DNA from: Phytopythium helicoides
Lineage: Eukaryota > Oomycota > Peronosporomycetes > Pythiales > Pythiaceae
Assembly (NCBI GenBank): GCA_024867545.1
Contig: JANFNE010000018.1
Coordinates: forward strand, 186,001-250,000
DNA length: 64,000 bases
Reading direction: 5' to 3'
Shown here: positions 42,142-55,646 of the stretch, piece by piece
Layout: every line of letters begins with the position of its first letter
How positions within the stretch are numbered: position 1 is the first letter of the stretch
Translations under genes and position numbers: made by a program
Notes under the pieces: model-generated
What the model was told of the DNA's origin: nothing
What the model saw: only the letters and a program-made list of their open reading frames with translations
Databases searched by the model: none

Positions 42142-43099
42142 GCTCGTCGGCGTTTGTTATTTAGGAGATTATGTATGCAGTGAGCTTGGAGAGACGTTCA
42201 ACATGAAGTGGCGCCAACGATGGTGCCGGTGAACACCCTGACGCACGGAGACCCATCGGCTCTGGACTTTGCGGAGATCTCACTTGCCACTACCTCATGC
42301 TACAGCTAGTCGTCGGTGTCGGCAAGCGCCTTGCAGAAGCGGAGGCTCAACCATCTGCCGCGTGGAAACGGATCGGGGATGGACCATCAACACGCCGTCT
42401 TTGCCGCTTGCATGCGTCACCGCCGCGTGGCTTTCAGTCGTCGCGATCTTCAACCGACGCGTTCGAACTCGAAGGTGTGTGAACGTCAGCGCCGATCTCA
42501 GACCGAAGATTCGACGCCTCAACTCGAGCTGAAGCACGGGTGGGCACAAATTGCAGCGCTTCAAGATGGAGCCATTCGAGCAAGTCATGAGTCGTGAAAG
42601 GCGAACGAACTGGCGCCGAGGCTCGCTTGGAGGCGCGGAGACGCCGGCTCCGGCATCACTTGAAGGCCGAGTCAAGAAGCATGACACAAACTCCCGACAC
42701 TACGCCCTCGATGATTCGTCACCGCCTTCCAACAGCGAAACTCGCTGGCTCCAGCTCGCCTGTCATGAGCGCCCCCACGGTCTCATCCAGGTCACCCAGC
42801 ATCCGCATCCGTGGAAGGCATTGACTTTTCGCTGACGAGGCGATCTGTGTTGCACGCGCTGAGCCCAAGCGCGGAAAGCGCGGAAGGCGCTCTAGATCCT
42901 GCGCCTGAGGTCCCACCCGCACGAGTGGCGGTCCAACTATCCCCACGAAAGAACAGAACGCGCTCTGAGTTCTGGCGACCGCACCACAGGAGCGAGGAAC
43001 ACCGCTGACAGATCCCAGGGCGTCTCCGCCTCCTCCATCGGCCCCACCGCAGCACTCATGAGCTCCCCACTGGTCGAGTACTGTTCAATGCTGGCGGTC
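42142..43099 (+). other. Intergenic, no gene supported
   Basis: About 1 kb between the PX-like gene and the first FLFYCGSE-family gene. Overlapping open frames on both strands show no domain. Confidence 0.4.
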
Positions 43100-43115
43100 G
43101 CTCATTCTCCAAGTT
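43100..43115 (+). promoter_or_regulatory. Initiator-like core promoter element
   Basis: GCTCATTCTCCAAGTT is nearly identical to the oomycete initiator consensus GCTCATTYYNCAWTTT and lies 49-64 bases before the ATG at 43164. Confidence 0.65.
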
Positions 43116-43163
43116 GGCTCGCACCGCACACACCTCCTCCTCCTCCTCCATCCCAATTCCAGC

Positions 43164-43997
43164 ATGTCGCTCACTCACAAGACCGCCACTCGCCTCCGAC
43201 TGCGATCACGTACGCCCAAGCCCAAGACCCTGCGGTCGGCCATTCCTCGCTGGCTCGGGGGCTCCAGTTCGGCTCCTCGATCGCTTTCAAGGACACCGCC
43301 GATGGTCATCCACATCCCAGACCTCCCCTCGGACGTCGAGGAGGAAGTCGGCGAAGAAGATGAAGACTTGGACTGCGACGACGATATGACACTGAGCAAC
43401 CGCTCATACTTCAGCTCTACCGCCAGTTCTCGACACACGGACTTTCCCCATACAGCCCCCGCCTCATTCGCCAAGCGCACAGGCGACAAGCTTCACACGC
43501 TTGTGCATCGCGCTCTGGGTTCACGAAAGCAGCACAAACCAGAGGACGCGTCACTAGGACGCTCGTCGATCATTAAAGCACTCACCAGCCGCTTGTCCAC
43601 GAGTTCAGCCACTACAACATCATCTTCGTCGACTTTTCCACCAGAGAGCAGCTGCGGCAGCGATGACGATGAGTGCACTGAGCTCGAGGAGGCGATTCTG
43701 TGCGACGAGCAGGAGGAGCCAACACGAGCTGAGTTTCTGTTCTTCGCGGGGTGCCCAGACAACCTCAGCGTGTATGAACTCGAGATCAACCAGTACCGCC
43801 GTCGCACCAACTTTGCCTCCACGACTTGCCCGACAAAGCCACGAGCACCTTCAGCAGCTTCTGCAGCAGAGACCATCGCAGTCGGCCCAACAATCGTGCG
43901 CAGCATGCCGCCGCTATTTACTCCTCGTTTGGTGCGGACTGTGAGCTCGGGTCTGCTGGATTCCGGCCGGGGAACAGCTCCGTTCGACGGGTGCTGA
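43164..43997 (+). CDS. FLFYCGSE/PVFFSP-motif small protein, member 1
   Basis: This intronless gene encodes 277 residues. The N-terminal half is basic (KTATRLRLRSRTPKPKTLRS), followed by an acidic patch (VEEEVGEEDEDLDCDDD) and a Ser/Thr-rich region. Two short motifs define the family here: motif A, AEFLFFAGCPDNLSVYELEI, where other members have FLFYCGSE, and motif B, RSMPPLFTPR, where others have HQIPVFFSP. This is the most divergent of four tandem members. No signal peptide or membrane segment. I know of no named domain with these motifs, so no function is assigned. A strong initiator match supports this start. Confidence 0.75.
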   Translation: MSLTHKTATRLRLRSRTPKPKTLRSAIPRWLGGSSSAPRSLSRTPPMVIHIPDLPSDVEEEVGEEDEDLDCDDDMTLSNRSYFSSTASSRHTDFPHTAPASFAKRTGDKLHTLVHRALGSRKQHKPEDASLGRSSIIKALTSRLSTSSATTTSSSSTFPPESSCGSDDDECTELEEAILCDEQEEPTRAEFLFFAGCPDNLSVYELEINQYRRRTNFASTTCPTKPRAPSAASAAETIAVGPTIVRSMPPLFTPRLVRTVSSGLLDSGRGTAPFDGC

Positions 43998-45276
43998 GGA
44001 TCTCCTCTCCCTGCTGTGATTGTACCTAGCACAGATTTTGCCGAATTGATTCGAGTGCATGAAAAAATAAAAAGAGGCGCCAGAGTTCTCAGCTGTGAAG
44101 TTCGTGTTGGGCTGCCACCGCATCATTTAGTAGCTATCCTTACTTCGCAAGCGGATATTGCCCAGCGTAGCTCGATTCCATCAGAAATGGATGCATGAAA
44201 ACTCTCAGGTCGCTTGTCAATCCAGCTACAGGGGCACTTCGTGAAGAACGCGCGGTGGCTGTTTGTACTCACTCTTGGGTCCGCCATTTGTCGTTCCACC
44301 CTAGCTAACGTCATGGTCTTGTGGTCGCAAATTGCAACCAGCGAGCCTCACAGTCTATCCACTTGCAGCAAAGCCGCACGGATAGAGCGAGCACCACGCG
44401 GTCGAGCAATCACGATTCATGCTCGTGTGCCTAGCCTCGAGTGTGGCTGTTCCCCATCGATAGGTATCAACTCCTGGCGGCCACACACCCGTGCAGGGTC
44501 GTGCTCGCTCCTCAACTGCGTCTCCACGACGGCCCTTGATCATCTCGCAGAGGATCGCGGCGGATGCGTGTATCATGCAAGCGCCAGGATCGCGCATGTC
44601 GCGCTCCGCCGGAGCACAACGCGACGACACGACTTCAAGGCTTTTCGAGCTGACCGATCGTGAGCGGGCGTACTGTGCATGTGTAGAGCAATGGACCAGC
44701 AGGAACAAACTCCACGCTCGCATAGCTAACGCCGCGGCCGCAGTGAGTACACCGCCGCCGCCTCACCTCGCGCCCATGGAGCTCAGGCTCAGCGCCTGCG
44801 TCACTGCATTCTCGCCGCCATGTGAGGCGTCAAGCCACGCCTGCCACTGATTCCCACGCGAAGAACCGGCGCATAAACATGCGAGAGGTTACCCATGTGA
44901 AAGCGGGGAAGCGGCCCATCCTCTCTCATTTACCTATACAATCCGCAAGTGTACCTCCATCCATCGCTTGCCGCCCGCTGACTCGCGCCTGCCATACACA
45001 GCCCAAGTCAGCCGCCGGGCGGGAAGCCAACAGGAAAATGCGAGAAAGGCCGCGGGAGCTTCTCAGCTCCATGCACTCGCGAGCTTCCCCCTCATTGCGG
45101 CCGTCGTCCCGCCCCCACAGCAGCGTCGAGCGCCGGTCGTGCCGTCGCGCTTCAAGCCCCCCCGCCCGTCCGCTCGGTTCCAGGCTCCCAGCAGCCCCCC
45201 GGCCGCCCGATCTCTACCGTCGGGCTGAAGCCGCGCGATCCAGCCCCGAGCCGTTCGAGCCACTAGCGAGAGAGAG
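43998..45276 (+). other. Intergenic, no gene supported
   Basis: About 1.3 kb between tandem family members. Open frames at 44214-44663 and 44822-45358 lack domain similarity; the latter overlaps the next gene in another frame. Nothing structured seen. Confidence 0.4.
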
Positions 45277-45810
45277 ATGTCGCCCGCGGACGAGACGAGA
45301 GACAGCTACAGCGAGCAGTTCGAGGCCGCGCCGTCGGTGCCGTCGACGCCGCGCATGAAGACGCCCAAGGCCTTCATGCGCGCGGTCGGCGGCTTCTTCA
45401 GCAGCCGCAAGAGCGCCACCAGCCGCACGAGCATGTCGACCGCCCCCAGCGAGCGCTCGTGGCGCCGCACGCGCGGCGACTCGACCTCGCTCTCGCAGTC
45501 GAACGCGCGCGAGCCCTCGCACTCGGTGCTGCACTCGGGCGGCGGTGGACACAAGCTCGGCGAGGCGTCGTCGCCCACGGACCTCAGCGAGATGGAGACC
45601 GACGACGCGCCGCCAGAGTTCGTCTTCTACGGCGGCAGCGAGGACGGCTCGTTCAAGCCCGACCTGCGACCCACGGACCTGGACCGCATCGACCACAACT
45701 CCATCCGCCCCTCGCTGAGGCAGCAGATGCCCGTCTTCTTCTCGCCGCCGCAGTACGAGAACCTGCGCCGCAGCAGCCTCTGCGTCGACCCACGCGAGTA
45801 CGAGTTTTGA
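45277..45810 (+). CDS. FLFYCGSE/PVFFSP-motif small protein, member 2
   Basis: This intronless gene encodes 177 residues. It has an N-terminal Ser/Thr/Pro segment, then KAFMRAVGGFFSSRKS, close to RGFMRAIGLGGLFRKS in member 4. A Ser-rich linker leads to motif A, PPEFVFYGGSEDGSF, and about 30 residues later motif B, LRQQMPVFFSPPQYENL. Short, soluble and strongly charged; no known domain. The FMRAxGxxF element could be an amphipathic membrane-binding helix or a linear interaction motif; this is a guess from its composition. Confidence 0.75.
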   Translation: MSPADETRDSYSEQFEAAPSVPSTPRMKTPKAFMRAVGGFFSSRKSATSRTSMSTAPSERSWRRTRGDSTSLSQSNAREPSHSVLHSGGGGHKLGEASSPTDLSEMETDDAPPEFVFYGGSEDGSFKPDLRPTDLDRIDHNSIRPSLRQQMPVFFSPPQYENLRRSSLCVDPREYEF

Positions 45811-47789
45811 CTTTGTTGTGTGTGTCTCTGTGCCATGAGAGCCGTCGCGGCGCTCTTCCCGAGCGTCGCGACGCTTTGCTCGGTTTTGATGCCGCATTGA
45901 CCACCTGCCTGTCTGCTTACTGCGACCCACGAGCCCCATTTAATCTAAAATACATTTTGTGACTGCCGCCACCAGGAACTTCTTCGTGTGACGAGGAAGC
46001 AGCGAGCGATGATCGAGACCCCCGAGCGACCAGCTAGTCAGTCAGCCGATCAGTCGACGGCGACTGCTAGCGTTGGAACGGCCATCGTGCGTGCGTGCAT
46101 GTATGAGTGAGTGTCATGACAAGGAGCGGAAGGAAGCGATGGCGAGAGAGCCCCCAAGCAGAAGAGCAGCAGTTTTAGATTTGTAGTACAGCAGCATATC
46201 GGATGGAGATGAATAACAGCAGACGCGTAGGTTGTAGACTGTCCTTCCTCCATGTGGCTCGTCGTAATCCTCCGGTCCCCAGCTGCGGACGTGATCAGGT
46301 GGCCTCGAGCGTCGACGCGAAACAAAAACAAACACATCCGACCAAGGTGATCCATACTCAGACACTGCAGAAAGCTTAGCGGCGACCGGAGAAGCGTCTG
46401 ATGGCTGTGCTTTGAGTGAGCGAGCGAACGAACGAGGCGGCAAATCGGAGGAACTGGCGGACCGTTCGTTCAGGAAGCAACGAGTTGCTGACTAAAGACA
46501 AGCTGAAGATGCGACCAAGCAGAGCGGCTCGTTTGCAGTCGAGTGCCTGCTTCGCCTGGCTTCGCGCCGCGAGATCTTACGGATGCGCGAGTGAGCTATA
46601 GGAGTTGAGGGACTGAAGCGAGATGGAGCAACTCGGGAAATGCAGTGGGCTGCACGCGGACTCGCAATGCCAGGGACATCATAGTGTGCCTGACGGGGAC
46701 GGACAGCTTCTGTCGGACTTGTGCCCGACGTCGCGTCGTGCACTGCCCCATCTGTCTAAATTTGCACGTCTATTGACACGACCAGAGGAGTGCGGCAGTG
46801 CGAGTTTGATCAGGCCAACTGACTGTGTTGAGTGAGGTTTGCCCAACTTGCTTGCCCTTGTCCTGGGGTGATGATGGCCCAGCGTTGCAATCTGCTGCAT
46901 CCACTGTGGCGTCCACGCAATGTCTCGATCGGGAAGGACAGCCAGCAGTAACTGAGCATGGAGCGTCCCCGGCAGTCATCAATCCCACTCGCGTGCAAGC
47001 GCGAACAGGTCCATGAACTTCGCAGCACGGAGGAGGATGAGGTGTGCGCGGCTCCATACTTTAGCATGTACGACTGGAGATGGAGCCTCACAACATGTGC
47101 TGGACGCCCATCGCTTCGGCACACTGCAACCCATGATCTCACCGCCTGGCATTCCTGATGGCATCAGTGACCTCACCATTGTGGTGCCGCCGCGATCTAA
47201 TCCATCAGGTGGGTGCGAAGAGCGCATTGGCCATGTATGTAACGTCAGCAGGGGGCATTACCAGTGCCTCTTGGTCGATTGAACCGCCTCTCGACATGTT
47301 GTTTTTTGTATGTGTAGAGTCGCTCGAAGGAATTCGGACACGATCTGTGTCAATAGCGCAGGTAGTCAGAGCGCTACGTGGCTACGGCTTCCACACGTTT
47401 CTTGAGTTTTGTATGGCGCAGAGACCGACCTGTACCCTCGCGAATGAACACTTTCGTCACTCGGAGCCACTCGAAACACTTGGTTTGGCTATGGGACGCA
47501 CCCGCCCCATCCTGCCCGGCCGTTCCTCGTCGGTCGGTAGGTCTCACTTGCATCCCCTTGGTCATTTCCCGATCAAGAGCGGACTCTCTTCACTCGTCCT
47601 TCCCAAAGGCGAGTACATAGTGAACCCTAGTGCCAGGGGTCTCCTCGCTCGTTGGAACGGCCAGCGCAGCCCCCCTCGAGCGTTTACTCCGGCTTCTCCG
47701 CAGTCCGCCGAGCACCATCGCACGACAACAACGCGCCGCTCGACTCTTCATCTCGTTGATCTCCTTGCGAACCGATCGAGAGGGGCCTC
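45811..47789. other. Long intergenic region, no gene supported
   Basis: About 2 kb between family members 2 and 3. Open frames exist on both strands, including one that runs from 47158 into the next gene out of phase, but none shows a domain. An initiator-like CTTCATCTCGTTGATCTCC lies at about 47747-47765, just before the ATG at 47790. Confidence 0.4.
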
Positions 47790-48404
47790 ATGTGGACCGA
47801 GCTCTGGGAAAACATCTCCGAGTTCTTCAGCCGGCCGTTCCGCGACTGCTACAACATGTGCGACGTGGTGGAGCGGCCGTTCGGAGGACCACCGGGCTCG
47901 CCCGGTGTGCAAGTCCTGCCGCAGCACTTCCCGCGCATGGACCGCGACCAAGACCTCAAGTACGACCTGAGCGCAGGCCCAATCTCGAGCTCGTCGGCCG
48001 TCTCGAACACGTCGCACCACTCGTCGGGCCGCTCCAAGACCTCCAGTGATTCGTTCTACTCATACGAGGACCCGTATGATCAGCCCACGCAGTTCCTGTT
48101 CTACTGCGGCTCGGAGCCGCTGACTCCCAACTCGGCGCAGATTGCGGCAACGCGCGCGGCCAACGGCTTGCGCAGTGATGCGATCTCCATCACGCCGTAC
48201 GTACTCGGGTTACCGAATGAGGAGCCGGTCACGCCGCGGCAACCGATCGTGTCGCCGAGCATCTCGCACCAAATCCCGGTCTTCTTCTCGCCGCGCAATG
48301 CACCCCTATCGTCTCCAGGCGGACCGATGCCTATGTACTCGCCGCATTTATTCCGCATCACGGAGCAGGAGCACGACCCATACTTCATGCGCTACTCGCG
48401 GTGA
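47790..48404 (+). CDS. FLFYCGSE/PVFFSP-motif small protein, member 3
   Basis: This intronless gene encodes 204 residues. The N-terminus MWTELWENISEFFSRPFRDC is aromatic and may play the role of the FMRAxG element. A Ser-rich linker leads to motif A, PTQFLFYCGSEPLTPNS. A roughly 55-residue spacer precedes motif B, SISHQIPVFFSPRNAPL. The tail is unlike the other members (DPYFMRYSR). Function unknown; membership rests on the two motifs in the same order and on tandem position. Confidence 0.78.
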   Translation: MWTELWENISEFFSRPFRDCYNMCDVVERPFGGPPGSPGVQVLPQHFPRMDRDQDLKYDLSAGPISSSSAVSNTSHHSSGRSKTSSDSFYSYEDPYDQPTQFLFYCGSEPLTPNSAQIAATRAANGLRSDAISITPYVLGLPNEEPVTPRQPIVSPSISHQIPVFFSPRNAPLSSPGGPMPMYSPHLFRITEQEHDPYFMRYSR

Positions 48405-49940
48405 AGACGGAGTGGCGCGCGAGGCATTTTATTGGCAAAAGGTGCCGTTTATATATTTCAGGTAGGTGGTGGGTTTGTGTGACCGTGGCGCGGAGTCGAG
48501 TCAAGTCGAGTTGAGGAGCATACAGAAAAGATAAACGAGAAATGGAACGAGAGCTGCGAGCAGCTCGCACCCGCGCGCACTGCGCGGGCTGAAGTAGACA
48601 TATTGATGTTCTTGATCGCAATCTCTGACGTTGAGAAGGAGTCTGCTTCAAGTCTCCAGCTTTGAGACGTGGTGATGACCATCCATGGCGACGACGACTG
48701 CTGCAAATGATGCGTTCAAAAATCTCTGCAGACAAGCCACCAACTGCTGCTCTCATCAATGCTGTCAGAATCATGCAGAGCTTGTCAACCATCACAGTGA
48801 TGTGAGTGGAATTGATAGCAGAGACTCTTGGCCGTACCTGCGGCCGTTACTTTGGCTAGCCCGAGCGATGACGAGGAGAATTGCGAATGGCTGTTGGTGC
48901 GAGAGTCGTCTGCGAGTCAGAAGCAAACAGCGGCTGATCCTTGCAGTTGTATTTTGAGCTCTCGCAGCCACAATCGGTGGGGAACCTTTTGGTTGTTGCT
49001 GGCGTCGGAACAAGTGAAGGACTTCCAGATGTGAGCCACTGGTTGTTGGTGTCGCTGCAGCGCTTACCAGCCACGACTTTTGCTGTTTCCTGCAAGAATG
49101 CAGCACCACGCCAGGAAGACTCGCAGCTGCCGGAACACAGCATCGATCGCTTTCTGTGCGGCCGTTGTGCGACACCCGCGTCGTCATCCCAGGGAGGGAC
49201 GACCGCTTCAACTCTTTCAGCTCATCAGAAACGCAACGCCAGTCAACGACCCGCTGACACGGTGACTCTGTCTCAATCACATCGGATGCGGCAACCGGAC
49301 CACTTCACAAATGAGCCGAGTCCACGCCCTTCTGACACGAGCTCTGCTGGATAGTCGAACCCACAGCCGGTCTCCGTATGGACCGGGCCGTCGCCGCCTT
49401 GCCACTCGCCGAAACCATCGGGCTCCAAGCACCCGACCTGCTGGCGGATCCCTCTGCTCTACCTCTACGGAAGTCGGTCAATTGGCACCACTTGGCGGTG
49501 GTAGGATATCCCCAATGTGGCGGAGCTGTCGCCAGCTCCACCCAAACCGCCAACGCCTCGCAGCTGCATTGAAACGCGGCGGTTCCTCGCTGCTTCCGCC
49601 CCCAGCGCCAAGCCATCGCAATGTGTCAATGCCGAGAGCGCTCGTAGCCGCTCATGGTCGACCGTTACGCGGTGTCAACGCTGACTTGCGTTCAGTATGG
49701 AAGCCGTTACGTCGCGGCGAAACCTCTTGCGCTCAGTATGCAGACAGGCGACCTCCTTCCGCCACGCTCCGCCGCTGGATTTTGTGGCCCACGTCAGGTG
49801 GACGCCCCATTCCTTCTGACCAGGTGGTCAGATGGCCGGCTGACCTGCCTCCAGCGTCCTTTATCCGAGTATATTCGTCTCAAATTGTCTTTTATATATG
49901 TATCAACTCTTATCAGTCTCTCTTCCAAACGGACGAAGCC
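48405..49940. other. Intergenic, no gene supported
   Basis: About 1.5 kb between family members 3 and 4. Short overlapping open frames only. Sequence near 49720-49740 resembles that near 34488-34510. A TTTTATATATG stretch near 49890-49900 is A/T-rich and lies just upstream of the proposed first exon of member 4. Confidence 0.4.
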
Positions 49941-50591
49941 ATGGATAAGCCGGAGCCATCTGGCTCGGCGTCAACCGGTTCAACATGTGAGTGCCACACG
50001 ATCCGCCAACGAAACCGCCGCGTCGTCCCCTTGCCTTTACCTTTTGCGTCCTTTCTGCCAGCTGCCAGGCTGGGCTGAGGCAGCCTGAGATGCTGCCGCC
50101 CATTCCTCAACTCGCTCGACGCCGCACAAGTGTCGTCCCCACCCCCGAGTACTTTCGCCTCCCCCGTAAATCCAAGCAACATGCGCGGCTTCATGCGCGC
50201 CATCGGCCTCGGCGGCCTCTTCCGCAAGAGCAGCGGCTCCATGGGCGCGGGCCGAGCCTCGCGCTCGCTGTCGCGCGCTGGTGCCAACTTCCGCGTCATC
50301 TCGCTCGAGGAGTTCCAGAGCGCCACGCTCACCTTCCGCACCATGAGCAACGCCTCGGAGCGCCGCAGCAGCTCGGGGAACGAGAAGCCGCAGTTCCTCT
50401 TCTTCTGCGGCTCCGAGGCCTCCAGCGACGGACCCACCTCGACCATCGCGGAGCGACTCACCAACATGAACTTTCCCACGCCCGCACAACCCGTCATCTC
50501 GCATCGCATGCCGGTCTTCTTCGCGCCAGTGCCGCCCGCCATCATGACGTCGCCGTCGGGCCAGCCGCGCCAGTCCATCTTCGCCAACTAG
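49941..50591 (+). CDS. FLFYCGSE/PVFFSP-motif small protein, member 4
   Basis: The certain coding part runs from the ATG at 50181 to 50591 (136 residues): RGFMRAIGLGGLFRKS, a Ser/Arg linker, motif A KPQFLFFCGSEASSDGP and motif B VISHRMPVFFAPVPPA. The frame is open upstream without an ATG. A consistent two-exon model adds exon 1 at 49941-49986 (MDKPEPSGSASTGST) spliced by GT-AG to 50131, giving 168 residues and a Ser/Pro N-terminus like member 2. The 144-base intron is longer than others in the window, so the first exon is an inference. No known domain. Confidence 0.7.
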
Positions 50592-51394
50592 GAGTTGGCA
50601 AAGGTGGACTTCTGCGCAGTCGGTCGTCTGCAGTTCAGACCGACAGCAGAGCCCAATCTGTCTGGAGTGCCACGCCCGTTTCTCATCGGAAAGCGATGGA
50701 CACGAGCCTCCACGACGACAACAACACATCATGAGACCGCAACGGACAACATTTCCAGCCCCCTCTCGACCTCTTTGGAGGGCTATATGACCATCTCAAG
50801 GAGTCGCGATATCCTCTCGCCACGCTGAAGGTCGACACTCTGGTCCCAGCACTAGACAGCACACACTGACTGATTGGTGCCATACCACCCAGTCAGTCCA
50901 ATGTGCAGAGACCTGATGGTGCTCTCCACACTACCAATCGTTCATTTTCAAAGTTCCAAGTCTCAAGCCGCGAACGCGACGATCGCAGTCGCAAATTTCA
51001 TCAACCGCGCGCCAAGACGCCAGTCATTTTCGCCACTTTCGACTATTTCACACTCGCTCGATAAGCGCTTCTCCGTGAGCAAGCTCGGGTGTCTTCACAT
51101 TAGACACTCAACGTCGCGCCGCTCGATTTGCAGAGCGGTTGCGCTGCTTCCATCACGACGCCATGACCCACAGCGCTTTTGACTGCAGACGTGCAGATCC
51201 AAACAGCCGCTAGTCATCATTTTCCCACCAGCAGAACCCATCGGAAGGCTCTGCAGCTCGTACTCATTCAGGTTGTATTTGTAGTATTCTGCGTAGCTAA
51301 CAGACCATTGCACCATCAACACGAACAGCGACTCATACATATATTGGCCATCGTCTTCATCACTCCAATAGCAAAAACCTCCCCCATGATGATA
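50592..51394. other. Intergenic between convergent genes
   Basis: No gene supported. AT-richer toward 51200-51390, where it becomes the 3' flank of the minus-strand sulfhydrylase. Confidence 0.4.
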
Positions 51395-53430
<2,036 letters not shown>

Positions 53431-55530
53431 TCATGCCTATGGCGCCGTCGGATGCGGACGTCGACGCTGCGAGGCAATACCCAGCGCTTTGCAAAATGGC
53501 CATGGACGTAGTTTAACATCTTTCTCGGTGCCTAGCCAACAAGCTCTTGATCCGCGGCGCATCAAGCTGCTGAGACTGCTTGAGCGCGAGGAGCACAAGT
53601 CTCGCTTGTACATACCTGTCATGGACCCTGCATCCTCGGGCCTTCGATTGCTCACCGTACTCTTCTTCCATCGTAGCTTTGCGTATAGCAATTCTCCTCT
53701 TCGAGGTGCACGCAGCCTCTCGTCGCTCCATGAAGAGCTGCAGACAAGTCGAGCCACTGCTGGTGATGCAACGCTGGCTGTGCCCACGTCTGTTGTGTCC
53801 AAGAAGAAGAAGAAGAAGCATGTGTCGCCCGCAGCGTTCCTCTCGCCACTGAAGTGCCGAGCAAAGGCAGGGTATGCAAACGGGCTGCCCACTACTACCA
53901 TCCACCCGTCCAAGAGCGAGGTGGCTCTGACAGCGCGAGCAAGCGGGTTGTTCAATCTGTGTGAATCCGATCAAAACCAACTTCAGGGAACGAATTTGGC
54001 TGACAAGGTTGAAAAGAATAGTAAACCGCTAGTTACCGCTCGTCAGCGACAGCAGTCATCCGTTGAGATCGCTCGGAAAGTCAACGAGCAAGCCGTCGCG
54101 TACGATGCTGTCAACTATCCACAACTTGCTCATCTTATTGGATAGCCTAACGTGAGATGATACCCGTAGTACTCATTTGATAGAGAGAGAGCAAATCGAG
54201 CAGGCAAAGATTGTGGCTCGAGAGATCCAGAACACACAACTTGATCAGGTGCCGTAACGGTTTGATGGCGTTGTCAAGGTTGCCGCCTGCTCTCACCTCT
54301 GTTTGCTTTCTATCGAAGATGGCGATTCGGCGGCGAGCTAGGCAAGAGCGAGTGCTAGACGCTAAAGCTCTACGAGAGCAACTAGAGTGGGAACTGGCGC
54401 AGGCTGAACTGGCTGAGCTCCAGCTTGCTCGGGATTCAGCAGATAGCAGGCGCTGGCTAGGACAACAGCATCAACTCGCATTGCAGGCACAGAGTATACT
54501 TTCTGCCATCCGTGCCACGGTCAGCCAGTTTGTCGACTCTCTTGCTGTGCGTCCAGCTTGCGAGGCAATTGAGGTGTTGTTTCTTGGTAAATGGTCTTTT
54601 GTGATAGCGCATTCAACTCAATTAATCCATGGTCCAGATTGTGACGCGAGAGCAGGACGCTCTGGTGCGCTTCTGCATGGATAAGTGCAGTGTTTCAATG
54701 CCTGAAAAGGAGCAAGAGCGAATACGAGTGCGTTGCATTGGATGTGCTGATTTTATCGTCAATTAACGGTCTTGAGTCAATCAGGCCGAGCTTCTTGCTC
54801 AAATCGTGCGCGCGCGAGCAGATCTTGAGTCTCGGAGACTGAACGAAGAGCGTGAGCAGGTGGATATAACTAAGCACCATTGCCCGAACTTGGTCCATTT
54901 TCTCATACGCTGTGCTGTGGGTTTTGTTGCTGGACTCAGCGCCTCGAAAAGGAACGCAAGCAGGCAAAGTTAGACGTGCAAGCAACTCAGCGAGTCCAGA
55001 TAGCACGACACCTTGACGCAATGTGTAACAGAAAAGCGGAAGACGTTGCAACGAGAGAGCTTGTTCAAAGAACTCAGGAGGTAGCAGATCATCGCGCTGC
55101 TGCCTCACTTGCGTCCAAGAAACATCGTTCACTCGTCAACAACCAGGTATGAACCGACTACTGTACAGCATCAAGCCCACGAGCTCTAACTGAATTGGAC
55201 GGCTTCATTTGTCTGCCAGTATTTACTCGAGCAGATCCACAACAATGAAGCAGCTCGAAGTTTGTTCCCACTACACACACAAGGATGCAGTTCTCCGGTT
55301 TGTTTACCTCTGCGCTTGGTTGCTTGTGTATCAATGCAGGAATTGACCGTTCTTCTTTTTGGCAGGTGTATCGTACACCTTACTGGTCAGATGAATCCGA
55401 GGAGCAGCGACTAGAAGGCTTTGTACGCAAGGATGTTGCATTCCGTAGTGGTATCAACAACACTCTTCCGGGGTCGGAGTCACCAGCGATTATGATTCAC
55501 GGAAAGAAATCTACTACCTGGTACGATTAG
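53431..55530 (+). CDS. Coiled-coil protein, eight or more exons, function unknown
   Basis: Exons that fit in phase with GT-AG ends are about 53534-54099 (possibly split by an intron near 53609-53680), 54188-54248, 54319-54573, 54638-54727, 54785-54859, 54940-55146, 55220-55297 and 55366-55530. Most of the protein is charged alpha-helical coil (ARQERVLDAKALREQLEWEL, RLEKERKQAKLDVQATQRV). It ends in a non-coil tail, VYRTPYWSDESEEQRLEGF. The start is uncertain: an ATG at 53431 needs one more, weakly supported splice. The layout recalls flagellar/axonemal coiled-coil proteins, which would suit zoospore-forming oomycetes, but I recognise no family. It is convergent with PSMD13, with 116 bases between the stops. 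Confidence 0.65.
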
Positions 55531-55646
55531 TGTAGAATCAAAAGCAACGGAGATATCGCAACGGGTTTTAGTGAAATCTCAAGTGCCAAAGATGATCCTT
55601 CAGTCAGGTACTTATCGCTTGACCGCGACTGACGCGTGATCACGCT

